Below, one piece after another: positions 45,467-52,817 of a DNA stretch of 54,160 bases; the stretch's first letter is position 1; each line of letters opens with the position of its first letter. The notes below the pieces were generated by a model. It was not told the origin of the DNA. It ran no database searches and saw nothing but the letters and a program-made list of their open reading frames with translations. The translations under genes were made by a program, and so were the position numbers. Source of the stretch: Oceanobacillus timonensis (GTDB lineage: Bacteria; Bacillota; Bacilli; Bacillales; Amphibacillaceae); contig NZ_LT800496.1 of the NCBI RefSeq assembly GCF_900166635.1, positions 1-54,160 of the forward strand, given 5' to 3'.

Positions 45467-46588
45467 ATGTTAAATGGAAAAAATGTGAATTTTAAACAAG
45501 GGAAAGAACCACGAAAGCAATTAGAACTGCCTACATTACATTTTATTGTAACCGATCAGTGGACAGATATTTTATCTGAAAAAGCTATTTTTTCTTGGTT
45601 AAAAATGTATTCTTGGTGCAAACGTGATGTAGAAGATGCAAACGTAAATCTATGGGAACAATCAAAGATTCCTTTAAGTTTTACAATGATTAAAAAGAAA
45701 CTGAAAGTGGGTAACGATACTTTTTATAACAAAATATTAAAACCCTTATGGAACGTGGGTCTTATTGACATTGAAGAATATGATGATTCAGACAATAAAG
45801 GAACAAAACCAATGAATATAATCGTTTACAAATATCCTCAAAACAATAAAGCATTAGCTTATGAACCTATTGAAAATGTTAGGAATTATGATAAGGATTA
45901 TCATTCTAACGCCAGAACATTTGCTAAAAGGGGAGGTAGACCTAAAAAACAGGGGGGTTCTGAAATAGAACACCCCCCTGTTCCAAAAGAGAACCCCCCC
46001 CTGTTCTCAAATAGAACACCGGGGGGTTCTGAAATAGAACACATTAATACTCTTAATAGTATTAGTAATAACCTTAACTTTATAAATAATACTCTTAATA
46101 GTATTAATAAGATTATTAATTCTTCTTCTTATAATAAAAAGCAATCAAACCCTATTGAATATCCATATACTGAAAATCAAGATGCGGAAGAAGAAGAAAA
46201 AAAATATAAAGATAATCCTTCTTCATGGAATCAAACGCAACAAGAACAAATGATTTTACTAATTGATAAATTAACTCAAAAAGGATGGGGAGAAAATAAA
46301 ATAAAAACTATTATCAAAAAATTAACAGAAAATAGTATCTTTCAATTCACGACTAAAGAAATCGATCGACAAGTGGATTACATGAATAAAGAAATGGGTA
46401 AAGATACAGTAAATTTCCATACAGATGAAGGATTTGCTATTTATTTTGTAAATGGTATTGAAAAATTAATCAATCAATCCCAAATTGTATCAATTTATCA
46501 GAGAGAACAAATGATTGAACAGCAATTAAAAGAAGAACGGTCAAAAGAGAGGAAATCATTATATTATAACTGGTTGGAAGAAGCCTGA
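45467..46588 (+). CDS. Replication initiator protein with intragenic iterons (RepA-like)
   Basis: A 373-residue protein. The N-terminal part (about 15-115; ELPTLHFIVTDQWTDIL, then a winged-helix-like WEQSKIPLSFTMIKKKLKVGNDTFYNKILKPLWNVGLIDIEEYD) resembles RepA_N/DnaD-type initiators of Bacillota plasmids. The middle (about 160-220) is encoded by iterons and AT-rich DNA and is probably a flexible linker. The C-terminal part (about 245-340) looks DnaD-like. The start is ATG 45467 after AGTGGAGG. The assignment rests on domain pattern, intragenic iterons and absence of another initiator. Confidence 0.75.
   Translation: MLNGKNVNFKQGKEPRKQLELPTLHFIVTDQWTDILSEKAIFSWLKMYSWCKRDVEDANVNLWEQSKIPLSFTMIKKKLKVGNDTFYNKILKPLWNVGLIDIEEYDDSDNKGTKPMNIIVYKYPQNNKALAYEPIENVRNYDKDYHSNARTFAKRGGRPKKQGGSEIEHPPVPKENPPLFSNRTPGGSEIEHINTLNSISNNLNFINNTLNSINKIINSSSYNKKQSNPIEYPYTENQDAEEEEKKYKDNPSSWNQTQQEQMILLIDKLTQKGWGENKIKTIIKKLTENSIFQFTTKEIDRQVDYMNKEMGKDTVNFHTDEGFAIYFVNGIEKLINQSQIVSIYQREQMIEQQLKEERSKERKSLYYNWLEEA
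45957..46048 (+). repeat. Four 23-bp iterons inside the initiator gene (origin of replication)
   Basis: The 15-bp palindromic core GTTCTGAAATAGAAC occurs at 45957, 45980 (variant), 46003 and 46026, exactly 23 bp apart, separated by C- or G-rich spacers. In RepA_N plasmids the origin lies within the rep gene and the protein binds such iterons. The 23-bp unit shifts the reading frame each time, so the peptide differs. Confidence 0.85.
46044..46110 (+). other. AT-rich zone with 20-bp direct repeat beside the iterons
   Basis: TAATACTCTTAATAGTATTA occurs identically at 46045-46064 and 46087-46106 (42 bp apart, in frame). The surrounding bases are almost only A/T, suited to be the unwinding element next to the iterons. 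Confidence 0.65.
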
Positions 46589-46751
46589 AATTTATATATA
46601 TTGAATAATCCCTAGTATACCTTGTATCCCTATATATAAGTTTGATATGATTATTTACGAATTTAAAATAAAAATATCATTCGTTTAACTAGAAAATGCG
46701 TATGTTGAAATAAATTTTTCTGTATTTGAAATAAAAATTTTGAAATATATA

Positions 46752-46780
46752 TTGCAAATTAGTTAGAACTAATATATAAT
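46752..46780 (+). promoter_or_regulatory. Promoter of the transfer operon with operator-like inverted repeat
   Basis: TTGCAA (46752-46757), 17 bp, TATAAT (46775-46780). The spacer contains TTAGTT-AG-AACTAA (46759-46772). The 200 bp before it (46589-46750) hold no gene and are very AT-rich. Confidence 0.75.
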
Positions 46781-46800
46781 GGGGGTACAAGGTGATGGAA

Positions 46801-47055
46801 ATGAATATGGTGATACCAAAATTTTACGAATCTCTAGAAAGATACTCGATTAAGTATGACGACAAGACAGGTTATTTATCTGACACATTAATATTTATTA
46901 TTTTTGAATCGCACAAAAAATTACCAGTGAACAGAGTTTTGATTTTTAAGGATTATTTTTTATTTATCGATGACGAGAAAAAAGAAAGTCGAAAAGTATT
47001 TTTTAAGCAAATTAAAGGTTACAAAAAGCCAGATGATTACATTGAAATTAAGTAA
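46801..47055 (+). CDS. First gene of the transfer operon, unknown
   Basis: A protein of about 84 residues, soluble, strand-rich with Lys-rich C-terminal half. I choose ATG 46801, six bases after AAGGTG; ATG 46795 and GTG 46792 overlap that site. First genes of such operons are often regulators or small accessory proteins; I see no HTH. Confidence 0.55.
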   Translation: MNMVIPKFYESLERYSIKYDDKTGYLSDTLIFIIFESHKKLPVNRVLIFKDYFLFIDDEKKESRKVFFKQIKGYKKPDDYIEIK

Positions 47056-47072
47056 ATTATGAGGTGGTTTCA

Positions 47073-47300
47073 TTGGGAGAAAAAAGAATATCACAAGCAG
47101 AATTATCTTATAGAGCTGAATCGGTAAAAACATATGACAATGAAATCTATAAATTACAAGGATCTATTGCAGTTAATCAAGAAAATGGAGACATAAAAAA
47201 AGTTGCTGACATTTATTATCGAGTACGTACAGCCGTTGATGAAAAGAAACAGGTTGTAGCAAAAAGAAAAAAATCAACAGATGAACTTGGTAAAAGTTAA
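47073..47300 (+). CDS. Small helical protein of the transfer operon, unknown
   Basis: A 75-residue basic helical protein (AELSYRAESVKTYDNEIYKLQGSIAVNQ, then KKQVVAKRKKS). TTG 47073 follows GAGGTGG; GTG 47064 overlaps the site. Coiled-coil-like; it may resemble small WXG100-size helical hairpins but lacks the WXG motif. Unknown. Confidence 0.55.
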   Translation: MGEKRISQAELSYRAESVKTYDNEIYKLQGSIAVNQENGDIKKVADIYYRVRTAVDEKKQVVAKRKKSTDELGKS

Positions 47301-47626
47301 TTCAAATGGCTTAATGCCTTTTTGAATATAAATGTATTTGACAACTGAATATAAGTGCTAATGTTCATTCAGGCGTATGAATATTGGTTAACAGATATTT
47401 AAGGTTTGTGTAGTTCGATTCCTAAAACTAGACATTGCTTTACTAGCATTTTACGCCTTTATTATTTCTGGTTCTTCGTACATAGCCAAAAACGTTGTGC
47501 ATTGGCAAGCAACTATAAAGTTCGCAAGTTGCCATAGGGTTAACACTTTCAGCCATAAAGTGTAGGAAATCCCATTCTTATACAAATATGGTATGATGAA
47601 ATCAAATAAAAAGATGGGGTGGTTTG
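47301..47626. other. Non-coding 326-bp gap inside the transfer operon
   Basis: No gene seen. It holds TTCAAATGGC/GCCTTTTTGAA-like pairing at its start, a stem TGGCAA...TTGCCA with inner AACT/AGTT (about 47501-47535) and a CACTTT/AAAGTG pair (about 47547-47563). A possible internal promoter TATGGTATGAT lies near 47587. It may be a regulatory RNA leader of the lipoprotein gene. Confidence 0.4.
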
Positions 47627-48064
47627 ATGACCAAAAAGAAAGTCTATGCTGTTTTATTTACCTTACTAATTCCAATGGTTTTGTTAGGTTGTAGTGGTGG
47701 TGGTCAAGTAGAAGAAATGGGGTATCAAGACTTTAAAGAAACCATTGGGGAAGAAGATTTCACAGGGTTTGCTTATATATTGTCTAATTTTAAAGCAGAA
47801 GAAGATGGTTATTTAAATTCTATAATAGATGTTTTTGAAGAAGAAAATGCATCATTAGTTTTTTATAATGACCAACAAGCAAGCGATAGGACACATGAAA
47901 TTTTTAATGAGGATAGTGGAAAAATTGATTTATATCTACCAACCAATGATATTGCATATATCGTAGATGGAGAAGTGGTAGCTGAATTTGAGATAGATGA
48001 ACAAATCACTATGAATGAAGGAAGAAAAGCATTGTCCTCTTTCATCAATGAAAATAAAGAGTAA
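47627..48064 (+). CDS. Lipoprotein of the transfer operon (thioredoxin-like?)
   Basis: A 145-residue protein with a lipoprotein signal: basic start MTKKKVYA, hydrophobic core, lipobox LLGC at about residues 20-23. The mature part (FTGFAYI...ASLVFYNDQQAS) has a thioredoxin-like strand pattern but no CxxC. pSK41-type transfer operons also encode a lipoprotein (TraH). ATG 47627 follows ATGGGGTGG. Confidence 0.75.
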   Translation: MTKKKVYAVLFTLLIPMVLLGCSGGGQVEEMGYQDFKETIGEEDFTGFAYILSNFKAEEDGYLNSIIDVFEEENASLVFYNDQQASDRTHEIFNEDSGKIDLYLPTNDIAYIVDGEVVAEFEIDEQITMNEGRKALSSFINENKE

Positions 48065-48094
48065 GACATATTGAAAGATAAGGAGTGTATTATT

Positions 48095-48340
48095 TTGGCA
48101 AAAGTTACACAGAAAGAAAGGAAGAAAAATAAAGAAATCGCAAAGCAAATCATGGAATTTTACGACATTAATTATAACGACTGGCTTCATCAGATGCATA
48201 GTGATTATATTGATGAACATCTAATGGATTACATGAAAGAACAAAGCACATCTTCTGAAACACCTTCTTCTAAAACAGAAGAAGTAGAAGTAAAGAATTC
48301 CGATAATAAAGATGATGTAGAAAATGGTTTTAATTCATAA
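48095..48340 (+). CDS. Small soluble protein of the transfer operon
   Basis: An 81-residue protein from TTG 48095 behind AAGGAGTG: basic helical start (VTQKERKKNKEIAKQIMEFY), Asp/Trp/His middle and an acidic Ser/Thr-rich tail. No family recognised. Confidence 0.55.
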   Translation: MAKVTQKERKKNKEIAKQIMEFYDINYNDWLHQMHSDYIDEHLMDYMKEQSTSSETPSSKTEEVEVKNSDNKDDVENGFNS

Positions 48341-48368
48341 TTTTTAGTTCAAATAAGGAGTGAATCAA

Positions 48369-48602
48369 ATGGAATCATTAATCGAAACTGGAAAAGATAT
48401 ACTTGAATGGGCGCAACGACTAGGATTAATCAGTGCAGCTATTGCTTTTTGTATTGGTGGTTATTTCCTAATTTGGGGTGGAGATAGAGGTCGAGGAAGA
48501 AGTGTAGGTTGGTTTATTGGGGCAGCAGTTGGCTTAGTCATTGTAATGGGTGCTTATGGTCTTGCCGAAGGTATCGATAGTAACATTAAGTTTGACGGTT
48601 AA
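48369..48602 (+). CDS. VirB2/TcpD-like two-helix membrane protein
   Basis: A 77-residue protein: amphipathic start (ETGKDILEWAQRLG), helix at about 18-36, a basic-Gly loop (WGGDRGRGRS) and helix at about 46-65. Two helices with a short positive loop are typical of VirB2-like pilins and TcpD/PrgF-like small membrane subunits in Gram-positive transfer systems. ATG 48369 follows AAGGAGTG. Confidence 0.6.
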   Translation: MESLIETGKDILEWAQRLGLISAAIAFCIGGYFLIWGGDRGRGRSVGWFIGAAVGLVIVMGAYGLAEGIDSNIKFDG

Positions 48603-48627
48603 TCTCTAATTCAAAGAGGTGTTTCAG

Positions 48628-48885
48628 ATGTTGATTACACTAACAGAATGGGACAGTACAAAGGAACAAATATTTAATTCACAACAAAAAAGGCAAGGAA
48701 GTTCTGAAGTTTATCAAGGAAAGGAAGTAGATATAAACATATATACTATTGAGCTGATTCGTTCGAATGATGTAGATGAAAATATAAATGTTCACATTTG
48801 GTTAACCAGTGGTTCTCATGTAAATGTAGTAGAAACCAAAGAGGAAGTAAACAGAAGGGTAGCCACTGTATTTAATCAAAATTAA
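48628..48885 (+). CDS. Small soluble protein of the transfer operon
   Basis: An 85-residue strand-rich protein (VDINIYTIELIRS, NVHIWLTSGSHVNVV) from ATG 48628 behind AAGAGGTG. It ends before an internal terminator-like hairpin. Unknown. Confidence 0.55.
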   Translation: MLITLTEWDSTKEQIFNSQQKRQGSSEVYQGKEVDINIYTIELIRSNDVDENINVHIWLTSGSHVNVVETKEEVNRRVATVFNQN

Positions 48886-48906
48886 AGTGATTTTTAGTTG
48901 AAACGT

Positions 48907-48938
48907 AAGAAGCCATACAAACGTATGGCTTCTTTTTA
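48907..48938 (+). terminator. Hairpin within the transfer operon
   Basis: AAGAAGCCATAC-AAAC-GTATGGCTTCTT, perfect 12-bp stem followed by TTT. It would reduce expression of downstream transfer genes unless read-through or another promoter exists. Confidence 0.85.
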
Positions 48939-48966
48939 ATTAATTTCTATAAGAGGTGATTTATTA

Positions 48967-50109
48967 ATGTTATATGTTGTTTTTACTAATATAGATCACA
49001 CCAAAATACCAAAATTCGAAAAGATTCCTTTCAAGGAAGCTGTTACATTAACAAATGAAATTGAAATGGAAATGAGACCGAAGAAAAAGGTGTTATCGGG
49101 TGATTTTTATTTAATAAGGGATGAAGATAATGAGACTGTATATTCCGGAACATTTAATTTTGGTTCAAAATTTGCTCCCAATTTATTTATTCATATAAAG
49201 AAAAATCTTCCAAAGATACGAACAAGCAAAGAAAAAGAAAAGCAACGTTTACTTCTAATAGAAGAAATGGAAGAACAGACGGAGGAAGCATATAAGCAAG
49301 AGGAAGATTTGTCCGATGATGATTTGAGCAATTTGGATAAATCTAAAATATCTCACCTGAAAAGGTGGCAAAGAAGAACTGTTTATGGAGTTGGTCTATT
49401 TTTTGCACTAGCTTTTCTAGGGTGTTTAACTTTCTTTATGATACAAGTTGCATCGTTTCAAAATGAATACAATCAAGTACAGGCTAATAGTGAGGAACAG
49501 GAAATACTGCTTAGTAATTATGAAAAAGCCTTGCTTGATGACCGAGAAGACTTGATAACGTATCTCTCTGAAAAAGAGGAACTTACAGAGGAACAAAGAA
49601 TGATTTATGCTAATCACTTAGTTAACAATGAACAATATGAAGAATTAGTCAATTTATTTGATGAAGACCCAATTTTGGCTCTATCTTATTTAACACAAGT
49701 AACTGATGATATTGCTACGGTTGAAGCATTCAATGAAGCTTATCCAACCAGTGAAGGAGAATTTGAAATAGCTTATGCAAACAATAATTACAAAGATTTG
49801 CTAGCCATTGAAGATGTTGAAATGAATGTAGAAAGAAGCAAAAAGAAAACATATGCCTTGTTAAAAACAGGAAATATCGAAGATGCAAGAGCCGAGCTTG
49901 AAAATAATAATGATGAAGAATTATCTAATAAAATCGATGAATACGCATCTTTAACGGAACAAATTGAAGAATTGAACAGCCAAATAGCAGATTTAGAAGA
50001 CGATATAGACGATGCAGATACGAAAAAAGCAAGAAGAAATCTTAGGGGTGATAAAAACGATCTGGAAGATGAACGAGATGAATTGGAAAATCAAAGAGGG
50101 GATTTATAA
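48967..50109 (+). CDS. Bitopic transfer protein with helical repeat and coiled coil, unknown
   Basis: A 380-residue protein: cytoplasmic domain (1-135), one membrane helix (about 142-164), an external helical part with TPR-like hairpins (190-310) and a C-terminal coiled coil (318-378). The shape recalls EssB/YukC-type or TraF-like scaffolds, but I see no convincing family match. It lies directly before the coupling protein gene. ATG 48967 follows AAGAGGTG. Confidence 0.65.
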   Translation: MLYVVFTNIDHTKIPKFEKIPFKEAVTLTNEIEMEMRPKKKVLSGDFYLIRDEDNETVYSGTFNFGSKFAPNLFIHIKKNLPKIRTSKEKEKQRLLLIEEMEEQTEEAYKQEEDLSDDDLSNLDKSKISHLKRWQRRTVYGVGLFFALAFLGCLTFFMIQVASFQNEYNQVQANSEEQEILLSNYEKALLDDREDLITYLSEKEELTEEQRMIYANHLVNNEQYEELVNLFDEDPILALSYLTQVTDDIATVEAFNEAYPTSEGEFEIAYANNNYKDLLAIEDVEMNVERSKKKTYALLKTGNIEDARAELENNNDEELSNKIDEYASLTEQIEELNSQIADLEDDIDDADTKKARRNLRGDKNDLEDERDELENQRGDL

Positions 50110-50136
50110 AACACTTCAACTAGAAGTGTTTTTTAT
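50108..50136 (+). terminator. Hairpin before the coupling protein gene
   Basis: AAAACACTTC-AACTA-GAAGTGTTTT followed by TT. A second attenuator-like hairpin inside the transfer operon, 12 bp before the coupling protein ribosome site. Confidence 0.8.
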
Positions 50137-50159
50137 TTAGAAATGGAGTGATGGGATTC

Positions 50160-52568
50160 ATGCGATATATGCGAAACAAATATTTGCATCAAGCAATAGC
50201 GCTATTTTGTACTATTGTATTTTTTTCTATTTTGAATTTAATTGCAAACCTCATTGTGGTGAATATAAAAGATATCTTTCAAGCTGATTCATTCCTAGAA
50301 GCACCAGATATTAATTTAAACTTAGTTGGTTTCCTAACAACATTTAACGAACTGCCAGTCATTATTTATCTGGGGTTAGGTTTCTTATCGCTAATGGGCG
50401 GAGGAATGATGTACTATAAAATGCGTTCTAATTTCAAAAGTTTAACTGATAGTGGTTCAAAGGGTACTAGTCGTTTTACAACATTAAAGGAGTTGAAACA
50501 ACAGTATAGACAAATACCTGACAGAAAAAAAGAATTTAAAAAAGGTGGTGGCGTACCTGTTTCTCACTATAAAAATAAAATTTTCATCGATGATTCACCA
50601 GTTAATAATTTATGGATTGGAACAACTAGGTCAGGTAAAGGGGAAATGGGGATGTTCCCTTTAATTGATATATATTCTAGGGCAAAAGAAAAAGCATCCA
50701 TGGTAGTAAATGACCCTAAAGGTGAACTCTATGCTAGTAGTGTGGATACATTGCTAAAAAGAGGTTTTCATGTTGAAGTTTTAAATCTTGCTGACCCGAT
50801 GCAATCGATGGCTTATCAACTATTACAAGTTGTTATTGATTCTTACGAAGAAGGGGACATTCAGCAAGCTGAATTATATTCAAAATCGATCACTGACATG
50901 ATTTATATTAATCCAAACGCTAAAGACCCTTTCTGGCAAAACAATGCTAGTGCATTGTGTAGAGCTGTTATCTTGGGTTTATGTGAAAAAAATATTCCGG
51001 AAAATAAGGGCAAAGTCACCATGTATAACGTAGCCAGTACCATCAATACGTTAGCATCTGAAGTTGAAATTGATGAGGTGACAGGTCAACAAACAACTGG
51101 ATTAGATAAATTCTTTGAAAGTTTACCAGAAAATCATCCGGCAAAATTACAATTTGCTACCGTTAAGTTCTCTGCCGGCGCACCACAGACAGTTGCCGGC
51201 ATTTACGCCAATGCGTTTGAGAAACTAAACATTTTTACAATGACACCTGTTGCAAAAATGACTTCAAAAAACTCTTTTCCAATGCGGAAAATTGGATTCG
51301 GAAAATATTTATCTGGAAAATCGAAACCGTTAAGTAGAGTAGAAGTTCTTTTTCCAAAAGGGGTAAAGGAAAGTGTAAAAACCAATGTCAATGGTCTTTT
51401 TAAGATTACTCACGATGCAAAACTTGATGTTGGAGATAAAGTCACTTTGAAGATTAAGAAAAGCTCTATCAAACAAATTTTAGAAGTAACAAGTATTAAT
51501 GCAGAAACCGGAGAAGTATCTTACAACAAACTGGAAGATGAAAAAGAAAATGAAGTAGGAATAGAAATGCATATTTTTGAACATTTCACAAAGCCTACTG
51601 CCTTATTCATGATAACACCAGACTATGATAAATCATTGCATGTCATAGCTTCATTATATGTGAAACAGTTATATACTGAATTATCAAGAATTGCCAGTCT
51701 TAGAAAAGGCGGTAAAACCATTAGAGAAGTTATCTTTATTCTTGATGAATTTGGAAATATGCCAATTATTGATGATATGGGAACAATGATTACGGTTTGT
51801 CTTGGAAGAAACATGCGTTTTAACCTTGTTATTCAGGCGTATAGTCAATTAAAACAGAATTATGATAAGGATTGGGAAACTATTGACGGTAACTGTGCTA
51901 ACACTATTTATATACTTACTACTTCTAATGATACAGCAGAGGAAATCTCGAAAAAAATTGATAAAAAAACGATTGAATCAAATAGTAGAAGTGGAGATTC
52001 ATTATCTCTGGACAAAAATAAAACTGAAGGAACAGATGGAAGAAGCCTGCTAGATGCAGGGGAATTAAGAAGATTAAAAGAGGGAGAAATGGTCGTTATT
52101 CGAGGAATTAAAAGGCAGGATAACGATAGAAAGAAAATTGTCCCTTTTCCTATATTTGCTACAGGGGAAACACGCATGAAATATCGTTATGAATATCTGG
52201 CAGATGATTTTGATACTTCCAATTCTATAACAGAAATCGATATCCCATGCCCCCATGCTGACTTTGATTTAAATTCAAATATTTACCGTTTTAAAGATGA
52301 AGATACATCTGACGGCATAAAGACAATAGGAGAACTGTTAGATGGAGATAATATTCTTTCTATTATTACGCAAACATTGAAAAAGAATACAGATATGGAT
52401 GATACCGATGTATTTAATTTAACACCAGAAGAATTTAAGGATATTATGTTTGGACTACACCAACAAGGAGATTTAGCATCCAATACGTACAATGTAACAA
52501 TGGATAAATTCAATATTAAAATGAAAAAGCTAGAGGGAGAGGTTGAACATGAACAAGCTACATCTTAA
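50160..52568 (+). CDS. VirD4-type coupling protein (TrsK/TraK-type)
   Basis: An ATPase of about 802 residues that brings the relaxase-DNA complex to the channel. Two N-terminal membrane helices (about 10-35 and 63-85). Walker A GTTRSGKG at 154-161 as in TraG-type proteins, an all-alpha domain at about 230-330 (DPFWQNNASALCRAVIL from 256), Walker B IFILDEFGN near 527. An extra strand-rich segment of about 90 residues (about 380-465; VEVLFPKGVKESV, KITHDAKLDVGDKVTLKIK) lies before Walker B. ATG 50160 is chosen, GTG 50148 and ATG 50151 being alternatives. It overlaps the next gene by 20 nt. Confidence 0.93.
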   Translation: MRYMRNKYLHQAIALFCTIVFFSILNLIANLIVVNIKDIFQADSFLEAPDINLNLVGFLTTFNELPVIIYLGLGFLSLMGGGMMYYKMRSNFKSLTDSGSKGTSRFTTLKELKQQYRQIPDRKKEFKKGGGVPVSHYKNKIFIDDSPVNNLWIGTTRSGKGEMGMFPLIDIYSRAKEKASMVVNDPKGELYASSVDTLLKRGFHVEVLNLADPMQSMAYQLLQVVIDSYEEGDIQQAELYSKSITDMIYINPNAKDPFWQNNASALCRAVILGLCEKNIPENKGKVTMYNVASTINTLASEVEIDEVTGQQTTGLDKFFESLPENHPAKLQFATVKFSAGAPQTVAGIYANAFEKLNIFTMTPVAKMTSKNSFPMRKIGFGKYLSGKSKPLSRVEVLFPKGVKESVKTNVNGLFKITHDAKLDVGDKVTLKIKKSSIKQILEVTSINAETGEVSYNKLEDEKENEVGIEMHIFEHFTKPTALFMITPDYDKSLHVIASLYVKQLYTELSRIASLRKGGKTIREVIFILDEFGNMPIIDDMGTMITVCLGRNMRFNLVIQAYSQLKQNYDKDWETIDGNCANTIYILTTSNDTAEEISKKIDKKTIESNSRSGDSLSLDKNKTEGTDGRSLLDAGELRRLKEGEMVVIRGIKRQDNDRKKIVPFPIFATGETRMKYRYEYLADDFDTSNSITEIDIPCPHADFDLNSNIYRFKDEDTSDGIKTIGELLDGDNILSIITQTLKKNTDMDDTDVFNLTPEEFKDIMFGLHQQGDLASNTYNVTMDKFNIKMKKLEGEVEHEQATS

Positions 52569-52791
52569 AGAATCAAAAATCGATCACTTCATTCAAGTAT
52601 ATAAAAATCAATTAGAAAAAAGAGAAATGATTGTAAAGTTAACAGATTCTTTTATCATCGTTTGGTTTGATACCAACGATGATAAATACCAAATATTAGT
52701 TAATCCATATGAATCAATAGAAGAAAAAAATAATGTAATAAATTATGATATTTGCCTTAACAGTAACTCAAATGATTTTTTATCCGTTTAA
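52549..52791 (+). CDS. Small protein coupled to the coupling protein gene, unknown
   Basis: An 80-residue soluble protein starting inside the coupling protein gene (ATG 52549 behind AGGGAGAGG). Basic helical start, then strands (FIIVWFDTNDDKYQILVN). The overlap suggests a partner of the coupling protein or the VirB6-like protein. No family recognised. Confidence 0.6.
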   Translation: MNKLHLKESKIDHFIQVYKNQLEKREMIVKLTDSFIIVWFDTNDDKYQILVNPYESIEEKNNVINYDICLNSNSNDFLSV

Positions 52792-52817
52792 TGGCAAATA
52801 AATAAGGTGGTGATTGA

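Noticed and set aside
47411..47440. tRNA-like T-loop GTTCGATTC
   Set aside because: The flanking bases do not form a T stem and no acceptor or anticodon arm can be built around it.
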